Source of the DNA: Folioceros fuciformis
Lineage: Eukaryota; Anthocerotophyta; Anthocerotopsida; Anthocerotales
Assembly: GCA_049999805.1 (NCBI GenBank)
Contig: JBNGIO010006345.1
Span: forward strand, 18,093-82,092
Length of the DNA stretch: 64,000 nt
Reading direction: 5' to 3'
The notes beneath the pieces were generated by a model that saw nothing but the letters and a program-made list of their open reading frames with translations, was not told where the DNA came from and ran no database searches. This document shows, one piece after another, positions 11,826 through 24,511 of the stretch (its first letter is position 1; the number at the start of each line of letters is the position of its first letter). The position numbers and the translations under genes were made by a program.

Positions 11826-14800
11826 CTAAGCATGGTACATGTACAGGCTGTTCGAAGCAGCACAAGCTATCACATTGGCTGTTGGATGCCAGGCTAAATG
11901 GAGTAGTTTCGAGGTGAAATCGTACGTCGCTCCGTTCAAATCACTTCCCGGGCTGTCATTTCCTGCTTCCACGTACCACGCAAGACGGCGTTACAATTGA
12001 TAATAAGCAACGACAGCATCCGCTCTCACACAAGTCCGAGCGAAAATCCCTCCAGAACACTCTCAGGCAACTCGGTGAAGGCTACTGAAACAAACGTACC
12101 TCTACGGGATCTGCCACGAGCGAGGTTGGCAAGCCGACTTCCAGTCTTTGTTGAAGCTTGTATAAGCCTTCTTCTGCACATCAAGAAGCACAACGAGACA
12201 TGAGACGACAATGCGGGGGAGCCATCTTTCCACGCAACTAAAGCTGCCATGTTACCTCGTGGGACTTTTGCTCGCTTCAAGCGTCGTTGCCTCCTCACTC
12301 CCGGGAACAGCACCAAAAACTCGAAACAGGTTGCTGCACGGAAAACTAAGGAGGTTACAAAAGCAGGTGAATGCGCATTCACTAAATATCCATGGGGGGG
12401 CCATAGCTACTCAAACATGCTGTTAATGAATTCTCTAAACCCTAAACTACACAGAGACTGACCTGTATGAACCTGTTGCTACGCGTAGACCATCTCCACT
12501 CAGGCAACACTCAAACTTGTCGAATATAGAATCATTCTCATACAGATCACACAACTACCACGGAACAAATGAAATTCGAAGTAAGTTCCAACTGTGCAAA
12601 AAGATACAACCTTGCAGAAAGATACTACTTGACAGTCGCTAACACGCTTACGGAATCTGAACAAAAACAATTAAGTTACAAAAAATCTCTTCCGCAGTTA
12701 TTCACAAGAATACCTTAGGCCTCAAGTATTCATGAACTTTGAATGTTGCGACTGGAGCAGCTTCCATACTTACATCCCAAAGCTGCAAGCCACTGACAAT
12801 CTTCAAGCCTCCAGAGCACAAAGCGACAACTACATGAACAGGAATAAACGCAGCTTACTGCTCATTGAGAGCCATAACTGCACCCATCTCTGGAGCGGCG
12901 AGACAAACAAGATAGCCACACCCTCTTGGATACATGACCGCCTAAAGTTTCCTACTCCCCATTTACCACTGACACAGAATACCGGCAGATGCAGCTCCAA
13001 CTACAAGATGGCTTACAAACCTTTAGAGTCATGTAGTCCCGACTTAAGATGTATCTTCCTCCTCTGGCAAATTTTATATCTGATATGGAAGCTATGATCT
13101 CAGTGAAAAAGGATCTGGACCCTGGCGCCTCTGGCTCCTCAAACCTGAGGATACGACGAGGCTGGTAAGCAACAACCAAACGAACAAGACATCTGTACCA
13201 TGAGGATGCCACACATTTCCAATCACAATCCATCACTGTGCATACACTTTTCAGAGGGGCAACTTACAGCTTACTATGCCTGTCACAAAGAGCAGACTGA
13301 CGCATGTCAATCAGACGTATAGTTCCCTTGGAGCTGCTGTAGGCCAGGGTATTACAATGAGAAGGGTGGAACTCAGCAGAGGTTATGACTTCTGCAAAAC
13401 AGAAAACGGATGTCAAATCGAGTCAACAGGAGGAACAAGTGGCCTAGCCAACCGCCTCCATTTCAGAAAAAGCAGGCCCATACACCAATGTTTGTGACCA
13501 GTCTTATATACATCACCCACTCCATACCCAGCTTTATAAGAACGATATGCATGAACAGAACATTTGCATAACCTGCTTGTCATGCGTAGTTCATTGGCTC
13601 AATGCGTCTTACATACCACATAGGACGTGTCAAAACAAACATTGAATACTGCGCAGTCAGCCATCAAACACTGCCAAGCCTTGGTTTCGTTTCCCATCCT
13701 CGTCTGCTTATTAAACAGCTTGCATATCCCAGATTGCTACCTCTAACAGGGCAAAGCAATCCGCTGGACAATGTCCTGCCCCATGCCAGCTCCCAAGGGA
13801 ATCTATCAAGCAGCAGTCCCTTGAAGCCTGGACTTAGCATGCAGGGACAGCTTGCAAAATGTTCAAATGCTTGTCAGCTTTGACGCGTGAAAAGCACCTA
13901 GAAACAATCAGTGAGACCCCACATCATCGACTGCACACTTTTCACCTGCCATACAACATGAACACCGAACACTATCAAGTGTACACAATCCCTCTAACAA
14001 CCTGTCCAGCATGTTAGTTATTCAGCAAAAAACAGTGTCGACAGCTGACTGCTCATGTGACGTACACTGGTTATTGGGCTTCTCAAGGAAAGTCTGAATA
14101 GCAGAATTCATGCTGACTCCAAATGATTCGAATCCAGCCATTAGTACCTGTCAAATCCTCCATATTTACGGGCTTGATATCCACAATATTGAAGCTCTGA
14201 TCGCTGACCTCCATGTTCCACAGATTGATCCTCAGATCATCAGCAGAGATATATGTTTCGCAGTCACTGTGTGACAGTGATAAAAATCAAAACGTTAGCA
14301 CCTCTCAGCGCCACCTCTCATTATGAGGATGCACATTAACGCTACTTCATGACAGATTTCAGCCCTTCAATGGAGCATATTTAGGGCCAAGCTTGCCATA
14401 CCTGTTGTTAGAAATCGAGTTAATGTGATATGCATGGGCATTGGCATAGACCTTCCTACATCTTGGGAAAAAAGCTGTCTCCTGACTCCAGACCTGCTTC
14501 ATCATACAATAAATGTCAAAAAAAGAGAAGCTTCCTCCTCCCCCTCATTGCAAATACTCAAAAGTCTTGGTTGCTGCCAAAACAACGCCGGCGATACTTT
14601 CTGCTCAAGATAACGTAGATGATGACTTGAATGACTCACTGTTGGCAGTCGCAATGAAGGAAAGCCACCAGCAGGGAATACCAAGTCATTACTCAATGGT
14701 AAGAGTGGTAGACGGCTGGGGCTATTACTCAGTGTCCGAGGCCCAAATCCTCGGGGACTTGAGCTACTCCCAATAGAGGCCCCATCACCTATTCTCAGTG

Positions 14801-16177
14801 AAGGATCTACATTCAAATTGGTAACATTCTTCACCTTCTTCTCGGAGACCTGTAGATTTTGATGATCAGGCCGGCTGACAGGTGTACAGAATCACGTTCA
14901 AGCTTGACAGAGATGACACAAATCGCTCAATACCTTCCACAACTTGATAGTCTTGTCATTTGTAGACAGGAGAAGCCTAGCACCATTAACTGTCTCACAC
15001 CACCTGATCTTATTAATCTTCTCTTCTATCTCCAAACTCTTGAGATAGTCAAACTGCAGGCAAAGATTACGAGACAACTTAAGAACGCAGCACATCCCAG
15101 CTGAAGGCGCCCCCTCAACATCAGAAAGGCAGCACCAGTGCAGTCAGAGAAGCAGGTCCAACCTGACAGGCACAGCATAATAGGACTTTACCTCGGGCTC
15201 GTGACTCTGAAATTCCGTTGAATACCGGTATTCTGGATGCCTCACAATTGGAACATCCGTTCGCTCTAAATCTCTTCTTGGGCGAACCTGCAAACCAACC
15301 ACGAAGTGTTGGACGAGTCCAATCTACATCTCTTGCTCCACCAGACTAGCTTGCGATCCAAAGTTAAAGAGCTTACATCTCTTCCATCAATTCGTTCGAA
15401 CAAAACTACTCTGCCACCTCTGTCCCCGGTTGCCAAATGCTCGCCGCTTTTGTCAAACTCGATAGCAGAGATGATATCAACTGCACGGGAAAAAAAAGAA
15501 AGAGACGACAATCAGGCAGCTTAGAGAAAGACCCTTACAACAGTCATTGTCGCCGCAGAGCTCTATTTGGTCCGGCATGCAAACAGCTGTAGTGCTCCAG
15601 ACATGTAAGTCTGAGGGGAAAACGATGGCATCCCTGGTAAGACATCTGGTGAGCTCAAATCCACAATGCAGCTTACGTTCACCATCAACGTACAAGGACA
15701 AAACATAGCACTGCGACTGAGACAGCAAACACAGTCGTGACAACGCCACCGTGCCTAGACCGAAGCACAGATAACGACGTGTCGAATCAGTTGAGGCGAC
15801 AGAGGTCCATTTCAGGAGGAGTTGAGAAACGAGGAAAAGAGACACAACATTCATTGAGGGGATGCACACACAAGCATACCCAGCACCCCACCTCAGACGA
15901 GGGGAAGTGACGTGATCCGCAGGCAGATCCGCACTGGCCAGACTACTGATGACAAAGGTGACGGGCAGAAACAGGGGAGGAAGGGCTCAGTGCGAGGCCA
16001 CATTGACGAGATCAGGCAAGGGAGTAACAGGGCAAGGCGTCCAGAATGCATACCCTCCTGCACCTCTTCATCGGCAGCGCGCTCACCGAAAACTTGAGAG
16101 AATTTCCAATCCAGAATAGCTTGGCCTGGACCCCCCCCTCCTGCAGGCACCGCCCCTGCTGCACCCGCAGGGATCAT
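11826..16177 (-). CDS. Serine/threonine phosphatase PP2A regulatory subunit B (B55), WD40
   Basis: Fourteen exons join without a frame break, in coding order: 16177-16054, 15480-15377, 15287-15192, 15053-14934, 14849-14640, 14493-14402, 14266-14148, 13391-13268, 13144-13021, 12782-12714, 12554-12463, 12333-12256, 12173-12100 and 11962-11826; 520 residues. B55 recruits substrates to the PP2A A-C core and folds as a seven-blade WD40 propeller. Signature stretches run the whole length: [134 protein letters not shown] and [11 protein letters not shown] near the end. The start is the first ATG of the exon carrying the conserved WKFSQ motif (a GTG precedes it). The insertion between blades (residues about 145-185) is Ser-rich, as in plant members. 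Very secure. Confidence 0.96.
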
Positions 16178-17109
16178 CACTGGGCTGCCGTGGCTGCTCC
16201 AAGGGCCAGCTAATGTCGAAGGCGACGATGCGGGAGCTCACACACCTAACCCCACATTGAGACTCACAGGGCGCGCGCCCCGACAAGCTCATTTAGGTCA
16301 AGGCTGCGGGCACCGCAGATGCAGCAGCAGACGGGGGCGCAGCCGGACTGCGCTCCCCATTCAAGCTGCTGGGCGGCAGGAAAGGACGTCCCGCAGACTG
16401 CAGACATGCCACACTACCGCTTCGTCACTCCACTCAATCACGCAAGCAAGCAAACAAGGGTCAGGCAAGCTCGCTAACTTCACTCACTGCACCTTCTGCC
16501 TCCTTCTCTTCTCTTCTAGCACTTCCTGCTGCTGCAAACTGCCTCTCCCTAGTTGCCTGCTTGCGCCCTGGCCGGCCTTGCTTCCTTCCTTCCCTGGCTC
16601 GCTCCTTCTTCCCTGCGCCTCCTTCCTTCCTCCCTTGCTCACCCCTCCCAGGCTCGCCTTTCCTGCTTCCCCTTGCGACAGCTCCCTCCTCCACTCCCCT
16701 CCCCTCCCGTGCCTGCCTCTTCCTCCGTCTTCGCTGGCTCCACTTCTGGAGACCGTCTGGGCTTACCTATCGCAGGTCGACTCGCAAGCACCAGTTTCAC
16801 ACAGTAAGCTCGCTCAGTTATTTCCCTCGTTTCCAGTTCATTTCAATGCACTCCATTGCGCAGCCAAGGGAACGTGCGCCCGTTCCGTTGCGACAGTGGA
16901 CGTCGTCTAAAATTCGGCGTTTAACTCGAAGCGATTCTCGAGTCAGTTAACCTTGCTGGGAGAACGTTTTACAACATGTCCGTTGGCAGTGCGTGTGCGA
17001 GACGGATGGCCCGTTATCCTGCGGGCGTGCGTCGGTGCGGTGCATTCAGTTCAAGCTCGGGCTGGGTGCAACCACTCACGGTGAGACGTCTCGTGAATCG
17101 TGTCACGAC
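16178..17109. other. Promoter and 5' UTR region of the PP2A B55 gene
   Basis: Lies between the PP2A start (minus strand) and the end of the J-domain gene (also minus). From 16480 to 16760 the plus strand is strongly CT-rich, so the transcribed strand of PP2A would have a GA-rich leader. The open frames here reflect that composition and are rejected. No separate gene is seen. Confidence 0.5.
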
Positions 17110-18626
17110 TCACCGGCCGGACTTGGAACGAAGTGCCTCGTATGAATCCATCACCTCCCTGAATTTGTGTTCTGACTCGACTGTCATCAGCAGCAGCAGC
17201 AACGCACACAATCCCGACTCATGAGAGACATAATGCATACAATTCTCTAACACTGCAACGACTGGACTGGGACGCAAAGATGACAAGGATTGAGTAAAAT
17301 CACCTTTGCGGTTCAGGTTTCGGTCAGGATGATGTAACTTCGCTTTTTCTCTGAACGCGGCCTGTGCATGCAAGAGGTGGGCCAACATCATGCACCACAG
17401 ACCTGCAGTCTGGAATTGAGCGACCCGTGTAAGGCATGCATACACACCTTGAGTTCTGCGTCAGAATATGGCTTCTCCCTCCTCCTGCAACACCAGCACG
17501 CTGTGGGCTTATCGTTGTGATGGACATTATTGCCAATACATGAGCGGGAAGCTCGGTGTGCATGCGGGAGAAGTTGGGTGTGGATGCTCATGAGTCAAGT
17601 CAAAAGAGGGGAGGAGAGTGGCACGTACGGATCAAGGCCCAACACCTCGAAATGGCGGAGCAAGCCAGTCCGTCTCAGAGCCTGGGACCTTGGAGTCCAA
17701 GCACTCCTGCTTCTATCATGTGAAGCATCCCGTTGCTGCCCGCTGCTCCAGTCTGACGTCGGATGTTCCTCCCACCTTTCGTATGTTCTCGCCTTCTGAG
17801 CCTTTCCCCGATGGAATGCCTGCTGCATCCGCCGGATTCGTTCCTGCAAGCAAGGCGCCAAAGCTCCGGACATGTCAGCATTGCATGCAACCATTTTCGT
17901 ACAAGGACTGAGGTTTGCGTCTACTCCTTCCAGCTTATCTATCTGCCACCTTTCTCAGTTCCTCCTCGATGTACGCATCCCAGTACTCTTGGGATTGTGT
18001 AGACCCTACTCCTCCATCTCCTTGGCTACTGTGACCCTTCCATATCAAACGAATCAACTTCAGTAGGAGTCACCATCAACAGAACTGAACATCATCAATT
18101 CAAGCTAAGCTAAGCTGAGCAGGAGAAGCATTCCAAGTACCTGACGATACACCCGGCTCGCTAGCCGCCTACGGATCGATCCTAACTGCGTCAAAAGCTC
18201 CAGGAGCAGATTAATATCACTGACCGATGTTCCAGGAAGACGAAGAGAGCATGCTGAGGGTACTCACAGCCAAGGCTGCCACGATGAGAGCTGCCAAGCC
18301 CAATCCAGATCGACGCACCCCGCCAGGACCTTCTTCGTCCTTTACTTCATCCTTCGTCATCTTTGTCCAGGCCCCTCCCACCCAAGTTGCTACAGCATCA
18401 ATCACTGCAGGCTCAATTCCGGCATCGCCAAGATAGAATCCAGACTGAAAGGATAAGTGTACATAATTCGCACAGCCCGTCTAACCAGCGAGCACTTCGG
18501 GAGCCCAGAGGATGAGTCTCTGCACGCGGAATTCATTTCAACCTCCCTCGCCTCAACTTGTACCCTGCTTGGCACATGCGATGCGCTTGACGCGAAATGC
18601 TGGCGCCATGGAAGGGAAGCAGGCAT
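17110..18626 (-). CDS. Membrane-anchored protein with C-terminal J (DnaJ) domain
   Basis: Eight exons in coding order: 18626-18564, 18444-18268, 18185-18141, 17843-17776, 17673-17629, 17484-17448, 17361-17304 and 17180-17110; 187 residues. Residues 1-21 (MPASLPWRQHF...) are Arg/Ser-rich and look like an organelle-targeting peptide. A hydrophobic helix follows at about 68-82 (LGLAALIVAALA). The J domain fills the C-terminus: LLRHFEVLGLDP, then YSDAELKAAFREKAKLHHPD with the HPD tripeptide at 156-158, then FREVMDSYEAL. HPD stimulates Hsp70 ATPase, so this is probably an organellar Hsp70 co-chaperone at a membrane. The start of exon 3 is the weakest point: an upstream AG would give a stop, so the acceptor before LGSIRRRL was chosen. 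No zinc-finger or C-terminal substrate domain is present. Confidence 0.82.
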
Positions 18627-19181
18627 CAGGAATTTAGGTCTGTCATCCAATCCCTAAACCCCCGGGAGGATGCAAGCCCCTTCCATCTCCTCTCCGGTGA
18701 TTCCTGGAAGCCGGGACTGTTTCACACTCCTGCCAAAAGGAGCAAGATGATCAGCCCGTTTGTGGGTCGGTCAACTTTTTCTTCTCCAAATGAGAAAAAG
18801 TGGCTCAGTTGTCTCGCGGAGTGTCCTGATTGACGGAGCCATAAACCTGTACACAAGAATATTGAGCTTGGAAGGCAGAGTGGAGTTTCCCGCATCTGGA
18901 AGGTGGTTTTGTTCCCTAGCACTAGTCACAAAGTTTCCGTTTGCATGCACAACTGGCTCGCGCGCTGGTGCGGACGTTTTTGGCAGGTAGGTACTGCATG
19001 ATCTGTGACCAAAAACCTTGCCATCTTTGTTGGAATCCCTTGGCTGGTGCTTGCCCAACACTACCCCTTTGGCTTAACCGTTGGCACATCTGTGACACGA
19101 GTGAGTCCATGCAGGGTGAAGAGGAGTGATTGTGCTGCAAGGCCTCAAACACATGACGAACTTACGGTGGTGGTGGATCGC
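18627..19181. other. Interval between the J-domain gene and PPR A
   Basis: Divergent promoter space. The PPR A frame is open from about 19002, and an acceptor-like tract (gacgtttttggcag) ends near 18986, so an upstream exon encoding a targeting peptide for PPR A may lie here; I could not fix it. Confidence 0.4.
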
Positions 19182-21539
19182 ATGGGGAACGGAGGGTGGT
19201 ATGTCCCAACGGTCTTGCTTTATCTTCTTCTGAAGGAGTGCACTGTCAGGAAAGATGTACTCGTTGGGAGGCGAGTCCATGCCCTTGTCGTGGACAGTGG
19301 GTACGAGCTGAACAGAATTTTAGCCAACCACGTAGTGCGGATGTATGCTTTCAATGGGGATCTGTTGAAAGCAATGGAGGCTTTCAAGAAAGGTCCTGAA
19401 CCCGACACTTTTATGTGGGAGTCTATAATATCAGCCTACGGTGAACGTGGACAAGCAGAGTTGGCTGTATATCTGTATCAGCAGATGCGTCTGACCTCTG
19501 TCCAACCAAATGACTATATTTTTGTATCAGTACTTAAAGCTTGTGGTAGTGCCGCTGATTTGGCGGCTGGCAAACTTGTCCATGCTGATGTTGTGCGTTG
19601 CGGGCTTGAGTCCAACGTTTTTGTTGGAAACAGCGTGTTGGACATGTTTTTCAAATGTGGGAGTGTGGAGGATGCTCTGAGAGTGTTTCAGAGTATGCCG
19701 AGCAAAGACGTTGTCACCTGGAATGTCATGATTGCAGGATACTCCCAACGTGGACACGTGGAGGAGGCCGTCCAGCTGTATGTGCACATGTTAGGCAGCT
19801 GTCTTGTACCGGACAATGTTACATTCGTGTGCATCCTGAAAGCTTGTGTAAGCGCAGGAAGAATACAAGAGGGCAGGCTAATCCACACCCAAGTCCTACA
19901 GTATGGACTTGAAGCTCATGTACGTGTTGGAAGCATGTTGGTGGACATGTATGTGAAATGCTCAAGCCTGGAGGATGCTTGCAAAGTTTTTCTCAGATTG
20001 CCGAACAGGAATGTAGTTACATGTAATGCCATGATTGCAGGATGTGCTCACCATGGCCTCGATTCAGAGGCCCTTCAATTGTACATCAGCATGGAAGAGG
20101 ACGGAATGAAGCCAGACCAAACTACATTCATTAGCATGCTGAAAGTGTGTTCCGGCCTAGGAGCTTTGGAAGAAGGCAGGCGAATTCATACTCACATCTA
20201 TCAACAAGGGCTGGAAGAAGGTATGCTCGTTGGAAGTGCTTTGGTGGACATGTATGCAAAATGTGGGAGTTTAGCGGATGCGGGTTGGGTGTTTGACCGA
20301 TTGAAGAGTAGAAACGTGGTGACCTGGAGTGCCATGATTTCAGCATACGTTCAGCAGGGTTTTGGTCAGGAAGCCCTCAGGTTGTATGAAAGGATGCAGG
20401 AGGATAATATTCTGGGCAATAGCGTAACATTCGTGAGCCTCCTGACCGCTTGTGGTGCCACTGGTGCGTTGCAGGAGGGTAAAAGAATTCACGAACATAT
20501 CCTGGAGAGAGGACTGGGAGCAGATGTGTGTGTTGGCACTGCACTGGTGGACATGTATGCTAAATGCGGAAGCCTGGAAGATGCCTGTAAAGTGTTCAAG
20601 GGACTGGCATGCAGAAATGCAGTGACGTGGAATGCCCTCCTGAAAGCATATGGCCAGCACAACAATCATCACATGGTTGTGCGATGTTTTGAGGAGATGC
20701 AAAGCAATGGAGCGAAGCCCGATTCGGCAACCTTCACCTGCCTCCTGACAGCATGCAGTCATGTTGGATCAGTAAATGAGGGCCGGCACTACTTCTCGTC
20801 CATGGAACGTGAGCATGGCGTGGTGCCGACCCTTGAGCACTACAACTGCATGGTTGATATCTTGTGCAGGTTTGGGCACCTGGATGAAGGCAGAAAGTTG
20901 CTGGAAACTATGCCGCATGAGGAAAACAGTGTTGGCTGGAATGCTTTCCTCGCTGGCTGCAAGATGCATGGCGACATGAAGTTAGCCGAGGTGGGCTACA
21001 ATTGGCTCATCCGAAATGCGCCACAACATGCCTCGGGGTATGTCCTCATGTCAAGCATGCATGCTGAGACTGGCGGGTGGGAGCACGTGGATTGCATTGA
21101 CAAGCTTAGAGTACGTGCTGGCGCTGAGAAGAAGCCTGCAAATGCCCTGATTGAATTGAACAGCAAGGTGCAGGCGTTTACTGTTGGTGAAAGCATGGAT
21201 GACGCAGGTGCCAAGCTAAGGAGTCTCAGCACACAGATGAAACAGGGTATGGGCCACGTTATCCAGCAGGCTGGCGACCAGAACGATAATTTGCCCTTCA
21301 AGGACGAGAAGGAAGATGCTCTGTGCGGACATGCTGAGAAGCTAGCTGTGGCCTCTGGCCTGCTAAATACCCAGGAAGGAACTACTTTGCGACTCATAAA
21401 GAATCTCCGGATGTGCAACGACTGCCACAAGGGGACGAAAGTACTTTCCCGAATCGAGAGGCGAGAAATCATCGTGCGAGATGCGCATCGTGTTCACCAC
21501 TTCAAGGATGGATTATGTTCCTGTGGTGATTACCATTGA
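19182..21539 (+). CDS. PPR A: PLS-class PPR protein with E and KP-type DYW domain ending DYH
   Basis: From the first in-frame ATG the product has 785 residues; the frame is open about 180 bp further up without an ATG, so an upstream exon is likely. Five PLS triplets are marked by variants of GSALVDMYAKCGSLADA, followed by E1/E2 motifs and a 136-residue DYW cytidine-deaminase domain. Zinc ligands are intact: HAE and C-N-D-C-H, then a terminal H...CSC. The usual PG box reads KKPA, the KP variant, and the tail is DYH instead of DYW. PPR-DYW proteins bind one or a few organellar transcripts through the PPR array and edit a specific nucleotide. Compared with PPR B and C the N-terminal extension is absent from this exon. 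No internal stop or frameshift is seen. The target is unknown. Confidence 0.85.
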   Translation: MGNGGWYVPTVLLYLLLKECTVRKDVLVGRRVHALVVDSGYELNRILANHVVRMYAFNGDLLKAMEAFKKGPEPDTFMWESIISAYGERGQAELAVYLYQQMRLTSVQPNDYIFVSVLKACGSAADLAAGKLVHADVVRCGLESNVFVGNSVLDMFFKCGSVEDALRVFQSMPSKDVVTWNVMIAGYSQRGHVEEAVQLYVHMLGSCLVPDNVTFVCILKACVSAGRIQEGRLIHTQVLQYGLEAHVRVGSMLVDMYVKCSSLEDACKVFLRLPNRNVVTCNAMIAGCAHHGLDSEALQLYISMEEDGMKPDQTTFISMLKVCSGLGALEEGRRIHTHIYQQGLEEGMLVGSALVDMYAKCGSLADAGWVFDRLKSRNVVTWSAMISAYVQQGFGQEALRLYERMQEDNILGNSVTFVSLLTACGATGALQEGKRIHEHILERGLGADVCVGTALVDMYAKCGSLEDACKVFKGLACRNAVTWNALLKAYGQHNNHHMVVRCFEEMQSNGAKPDSATFTCLLTACSHVGSVNEGRHYFSSMEREHGVVPTLEHYNCMVDILCRFGHLDEGRKLLETMPHEENSVGWNAFLAGCKMHGDMKLAEVGYNWLIRNAPQHASGYVLMSSMHAETGGWEHVDCIDKLRVRAGAEKKPANALIELNSKVQAFTVGESMDDAGAKLRSLSTQMKQGMGHVIQQAGDQNDNLPFKDEKEDALCGHAEKLAVASGLLNTQEGTTLRLIKNLRMCNDCHKGTKVLSRIERREIIVRDAHRVHHFKDGLCSCGDYH

Positions 21540-23244
21540 CAGTGGGCTCATTTTGCACACAAGTCTCACGAGCCCGCAAATGCCAGCCATGGATGGCAGT
21601 TTCTCCATTACTTGATTTGTAAGTGTGAGGTCATGTGGTGGCAGTAGGCTTGAGTAGCGTAGATGCTCAGCTAAGTAACTAACCAAATCCTTCCTGGGTC
21701 TTTCAGGCCTTTCCAGTATCGGAGGAAACTCGTCAGAATAGCCGTCATCGTTGAGGTGAACAAACAAGTATGTGCTACCAACATGGTATCTACATTTGTG
21801 ACAAGCAAGGTTTGCCCGCAAATGCCTTTCACTTTGTTACGATGCAACTGCTCCAGTGAAGAGCACGACTAGCAAGCTCATCACTATGCCAAGTGACAGC
21901 CCACGTCATCGGTTTACTCTTCTGGACAACCGAGGAAGAGTCAGCACCTGCTCCAGCACTCGGACGAGGAGGGAACACATGAGACTGATGGCAAGGGGAC
22001 TCCATCTCTGTAATCAGCCCTGGGTAATCCGACAAGACTTGATCAACCATTGCAATGTTACTGACACTGACAACCTTCTTGGTTTAGTTGTTGCGAATGT
22101 TCCACTCAGTCATGGGAAGTACATCTGTCCATCTTAAAAAGCGCGGAACCACCAGCTATCTCGAGGACCAAGAGAATCAATCCTTCTCTCATCAGTTGTT
22201 GTAGTCTCAGTGACTGCATTTCTTGCAGACTCCCACTGGGCTTGCTGATGACTTGTAGGGATATTCTCTTTGTGTTCTTTGAGCTCGCATCTTCCTGCCA
22301 AACATTACAAGGCCTAGGTAGTTTCCAACGACCCTTTCTTTGACCTGGTCCAGTCGGCCATCCCGTCTAAACATGCAATCACAAACTGTCCGAAACAGGT
22401 CCGGGAAACCAGAATGGTTCCTGGGTGAGAGTGTTGCCCATGCCCAATTATTCCATATTTTGTTCTAAAATTCCATTTCTGGATTCTTGGAGTAATACTC
22501 TGCAATGACAGAGGAACCCAGACAAATAAATACTATCCATGGAATAGTTTACCTTTTTTGTTTTTCCAAAAAACTTTAATTAATATTTTAATTATCTAAT
22601 TTCATAAATACACTAAGTTTGACAATTACCTGATAGAAAACATGTTAAAGACATGTAGAAAATCTATTTAACACAAATAACTTAATAATACAATGGTGTA
22701 TGCTTAACATAAAAATGATACAAGTTTATGAATTAAAAATAATATATTGTGGATCAATTTGTTATGAAGACTTATCCATCTTAGATCTCTTCTAAGTGGA
22801 GATCATAATAGATGAAAATTTGAATATAGAAAATTTAATTTAAAATATATACTTTGATATTTTACTCTGCATGNNNNNNNNNNNNNNNNNNNNNNNNNNN
22901 NNNNNNNNNNNNNNNNNNNNNNNNNNNNNNNNNNNNNNNNNNNNNNNNNNNNNNNNNNNNNNNNNNNNNNNNNTTCAAATTCAAAAATATTATTAATTTG
23001 GAATATATAAGTTTTTAAAATAAAATAATATTATAAATTTGGAAGCATTAAATTTTAAAAATATTATCCATTTGGATATATAAGTTCTCAACAAAGATTT
23101 GAACAACTGCAAGGGAAGCATTCAAGTTCAAGGTTATAAGAATTGTCTCGAATTTAGTTGAAAATCAAATTAAAAAATTTCACTTGAATTATTTTGCACA
23201 ACAGAACTCTTCACCATAAACAAAAGTCTAGCCAGCTTGCAATC
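21540..23244. other. Intergenic, increasingly AT-rich, with assembly gap
   Basis: 21540-22500 is mixed-composition DNA without a credible exon; from 22500 it becomes strongly AT-rich on both sides of the N run. No gene, tRNA or clear transposon was found. Confidence 0.5.
22874..22973. other. Assembly gap of exactly 100 N
   Basis: One hundred unresolved bases, the usual placeholder for a scaffold join of unknown size. The flanks are very AT-rich, so repeats or missing sequence may hide here. Confidence 0.98.
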
Positions 23245-24511
23245 ATGAAAATCGTGACGACGTTTTTTATTTTCATTTTATTTGTAAGTTACACGAACAT
23301 CGTGCTTGATATAAGCCTTGTGTTTTGCATTGCATGAAATGTATAAACTCATGATCCTGAATTTGTAGGTTCAATTAGGAGTTGCAAGAAGAGATCTCTC
23401 CTTTTCGAAGAGCAATTCAAGTTCTCAAGAAGGAGGATTGAAATCGGGATCGGTACATCCAAGGATTCAAAATATGAAGGCCTTAGATTATTGGAACAAA
23501 GTGTTGGAAGACCTTATTATGCCGTCAGTCTTGAAGGATAAAATATCACCACTTTCCACTCGTGAGGTGGTTGAGTATTCCGACAAGATTAAAAAACACT
23601 TGCTGTTCTATGACCACAAACTTAGCAGCTCTTTCTGCGCGGCTGCAAATTTGTTGTGCCAAAGTTTGGATGATGGGCAAATGGAGATTATTGCCCTTGG
23701 TCTTTTCAACGTATTTTATTATAGAGAATATATCGGCATAGCTTCTACTCCAGCAATGCCGAACTCTAGGTTCATGGATTTAGAAAAGTTTTCATGGTTT
23801 TATGAAAAAGACATGTTTTCGAATGTGAGGAAGAATATGAGGTACCCGAAAACGTTGTTCAACTTGGAAGGAAAGGGAATTGGAAGGTCGTTTCTTCCTC
23901 GAACTCTTGTGGGTGCATTGGGGAACTTGACTACAAGTAGTACTGCCTCGGTTATCGAAGCCTTTGGTATCTCAAGTACCTCGAGTTTGGCGAAGCTCAT
24001 GTACCAAACAAGTGTGGTTTGTGAGGAAGAGGGAGTCAGAGGAGAGATCAAATTTTGCGTTCAATCTATTGAAGATATGGCAGATCTTGTCAAACAAAGG
24101 TTGCATTTAGAGGGAAAGTATGAATATGTAGAAGTGTTGAATGGGATGTCGAGACCAAAACCTCTTCCGAAATCATACAACAATGAAGATTGGAAAATAA
24201 TGAGAGTGGAAGCTAAGGGCGATGTTAAATCAAATTACATATCATGTCATTCTGCTACATTTTTATATCAAGTTTATGTATGTCATTACATTCCTAAAAC
24301 GAAAATTTTCTCCGTTTCTCTAGAATCGATTCCATTAAGGCATAACAGATTGGATGTCGTGGTTTTGTGTCACACGGATACCCGGATGTGGGATCCGAAT
24401 CATGTTGCTTTCAAAGTTTTGGGAGGTAAACCGGGAACCACCAGTGTTTGTCATTGGTCGAATTACGATGCTTTGGTGTTTGTTAAGCATAGTTATGTTA
24501 AAAAAGTGTAA
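23245..24511 (+). CDS. Secreted BURP-domain protein
   Basis: Two exons, 23245-23283 and 23369-24511, give 393 residues. The small first exon encodes MKIVTTFFIFILF, which with VQLGVA of exon 2 forms a signal peptide, so the protein enters the secretory pathway. The BURP domain covers the C-terminal half: FCVQSIEDMADLV, then four CH pairs at SCH, VCH, LCH and VCH, with MWDPNHVAF and KPGTTSVCHW matching the family. The CH spacing agrees with the BURP consensus. BURP proteins are plant-specific cell-wall or stress proteins of varied role; some are copper-dependent peptide cyclases, but no core-peptide repeat is visible here. The linker between signal peptide and domain has no tandem repeats. Base composition is more AT-rich than the neighbouring genes. 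Confidence 0.9.

Noticed and set aside
16257-16910. 217-codon plus-strand frame rich in Ser, Pro and Leu
   Set aside because: Low-complexity CT-rich DNA upstream of PP2A B55; no domain, and other frames are also open.
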